This document shows, piece after piece, positions 7,202-8,205 of a DNA stretch of 8,205 nucleotides. The translations under genes were made by a program, and so were the position numbers. Each line of letters starts with the position of its first letter. The stretch's first letter is position 1. This DNA comes from Bacteroidales bacterium (GTDB taxonomy: Bacteria > Bacteroidota > Bacteroidia > Bacteroidales > VadinHA17): positions 1 through 8,205 of the forward strand of contig JAFGXK010000041.1 of the NCBI GenBank assembly GCA_016936695.1, written 5' to 3'. Under the pieces are notes generated by a model. The model saw only the letters and a list, made by a program, of their open reading frames with translations, ran no database searches and had not been told where the DNA came from.

Positions 7202-7984
7202 TTATTTAAGAGTAAAGTTTATAGGTACCATGTACCATACAGGAACAGGTTTTCCACCCTGTTTACCTGGTTTAAACGCAGGAAGAGTCTTTACAACACG
7301 GATGGCTTCCTTGTCGAGTTCGGGGTCAACACCCTTTAATATTTCGACTTTATCTACGCCACCTTTAGCAGTAACACAAAATCTGACAATTACCTTTCCC
7401 TGAATGTTGTTTTCCTTAGCTACTTCAGGATACTGGGTATGTTCCATGATATACTTCAGGAGCTCGACTTCCCCACCGGGGAACATAGGCATTTCCTCTA
7501 CAACCACGAAAGGTTCAGCGTTCTCATCCTCCTCTTCTTCAATCTCTTCGGCAACAATGGCTATTTCTTCAACCACTTCCTGGTCCTGTACTTCAATAGC
7601 CGCCTGGTCTGCCGTCATAAGCTGAACTTCATCCTCAGGTTTAATTGAGTCAACAACAACCGGGGGAACATATGCTGCCTGCTGAACCACATCCTGTGGC
7701 GGAGGTGGAGGAGGAGGCGGAGGTGCAACGGTTTCCGCAGGCTGATCGAGGTTTTCCATTTCGACAACGACCTGTCTTTCCGTAGCTTTCGCCTTGCTCT
7801 CTGCGGCCTTTGCATTGAGATAGGGAGTAATGATCGCAGTTGCAATAAGAACTGAACCGATCAGAAGTGCAATGAGTACATTTCGATTGTATTTCTTGCG
7901 CAGCGTATAGGCTCCGTACTCCTTATTCCTCATCTCAAATACTATATCATCAAAGGCAGGTGCTTTAAAATTATCTTTTGCCAT
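7202..7984 (-). CDS. tonB: TonB family energy transducer
   Basis: Inner-membrane-anchored periplasmic protein that transmits proton-motive force from ExbB/ExbD to TonB-dependent outer-membrane receptors. The 260 residues show a cytoplasmic N-terminus with the Bacteroidota-type stretch FEMRNKEYGAYTLRKKYNR (16-34), one membrane helix at about 35-57, a periplasmic linker with nine consecutive prolines (88-96), a strongly acidic stretch EEIEEEEDE (146-154), and a C-terminal TonB domain from about 166 to 260. That domain carries MPMFPGGE (165-172), QYP (184-186), IQGKVIVRF (194-202), GVDPELDKEAIRVV (218-231) and the end VPINFTLK. The start ATG (complement of 7982-7984) follows an A-rich leader. 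exbD ends 18 nt upstream on the same strand, so they are probably one operon. Which receptors it serves cannot be told; nothing links it to the galactose genes. Confidence 0.95.
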   Translation of the reverse strand: MAKDNFKAPAFDDIVFEMRNKEYGAYTLRKKYNRNVLIALLIGSVLIATAIITPYLNAKAAESKAKATERQVVVEMENLDQPAETVAPPPPPPPPPQDVVQQAAYVPPVVVDSIKPEDEVQLMTADQAAIEVQDQEVVEEIAIVAEEIEEEEDENAEPFVVVEEMPMFPGGEVELLKYIMEHTQYPEVAKENNIQGKVIVRFCVTAKGGVDKVEILKGVDPELDKEAIRVVKTLPAFKPGKQGGKPVPVWYMVPINFTLK

Positions 7985-8002
7985 TTTCTTAAGGTTTACG
8001 GG

Positions 8003-8205
8003 TTATCTGGCTGAAGCTGTGGCGGTGGATGGAATTCCTGCTGCACGCTCCACCATCAGTTCTTCATACCATGCTATCTTCACAAACGTATAACGGGCAA
8101 TTCCGCAGATATTCATTTCGTCGAGAATATCCACAAAGTTTCCGTAATTGGCCAGTTTATGTGCTTTGATAAGCACAATAGGGCCAGTATCATCGTCCTT
8201 TTTCA
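8003..8205 (-). CDS. exbD: ExbD/TolR family biopolymer transport protein (5' partial)
   Basis: The C-terminal 66 residues of an ExbD-like protein, read on the minus strand from the right edge to a TAA at 8003-8005; there is no start in the window. ExbD forms, with ExbB, the proton-driven motor that energises TonB. The visible part belongs to the periplasmic domain: GPIVLIKAHKLANYG (fragment 7-21) followed by FVDILDEMNICGIARYTFVK (23-42), the usual ExbD/TolR strand-helix pattern as written in Bacteroidota. The membrane helix with the proton-carrying Asp is outside the window. The C-terminus ends in a short low-complexity tail, STATASAR. The gap to tonB is 18 nt. Bacteroidota loci often carry exbB, two exbD copies and tonB in that order; this would be the last exbD, but its neighbours are out of sight. 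Confidence 0.85.
   Translation of the reverse strand, partial: KKDDDTGPIVLIKAHKLANYGNFVDILDEMNICGIARYTFVKIAWYEELMVERAAGIPSTATASAR

Noticed and set aside
7404..7648. Two overlapping plus-strand frames inside tonB, one Ser-rich.
   Set aside because: The serine run is the reverse complement of the acidic GAA/GAG codons of TonB, so both are shadows.

Overview
The window looks like the chromosome of a Bacteroidota bacterium, probably Bacteroidales or a relative. The evidence is a TonB protein with the phylum's typical N-terminus and C-terminal domain, an ExbD directly before it, FucP/GluP-type sugar symporters next to galK and galM, and A/T-rich leaders without Shine-Dalgarno sequences. The lineage is inferred from protein style and gene order.

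Layout, left to right. (1) Bases 2-1117 hold the 3' part of a GluP/FucP-type sugar transporter, closed by a hairpin-plus-T-tract terminator (1145-1186). (2) Bases 1239-7072 hold five same-strand genes with gaps of 12 to 70 nt, probably one operon or two coupled ones: galactokinase (galK), aldose 1-epimerase (galM), a second GluP-type transporter, a Tat-signal xylose-isomerase-like TIM-barrel protein, and a PLP enzyme of the threonine aldolase family. (3) A near-perfect bidirectional terminator (7149-7186) separates this block from a convergent minus-strand unit: an exbD running off the right edge (8003-8205), then tonB (7202-7984).

How they fit together. The second transporter can import galactose or glucose, GalM equilibrates the anomers, and GalK phosphorylates alpha-galactose. 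The rest of the Leloir pathway (galT, galE) is not visible. The Tat-type isomerase-like protein and the aldolase have no obvious place in galactose use; they may be co-transcribed passengers or part of an unrecognised branch. ExbD and TonB are inner-membrane parts of the machinery that energises outer-membrane receptors.

No rRNA, tRNA, CRISPR array, insertion sequence or phage gene is visible. No stretch over 300 bases lacks a gene: the longest non-coding stretches are 1118-1238 and 7073-7201, and both carry terminators. I found no convincing undescribed system. The most interesting points are the neutralised proton-site residues in the transporters, the atypical galactokinase sugar-site motif, and the exported isomerase-like protein with an altered metal site.
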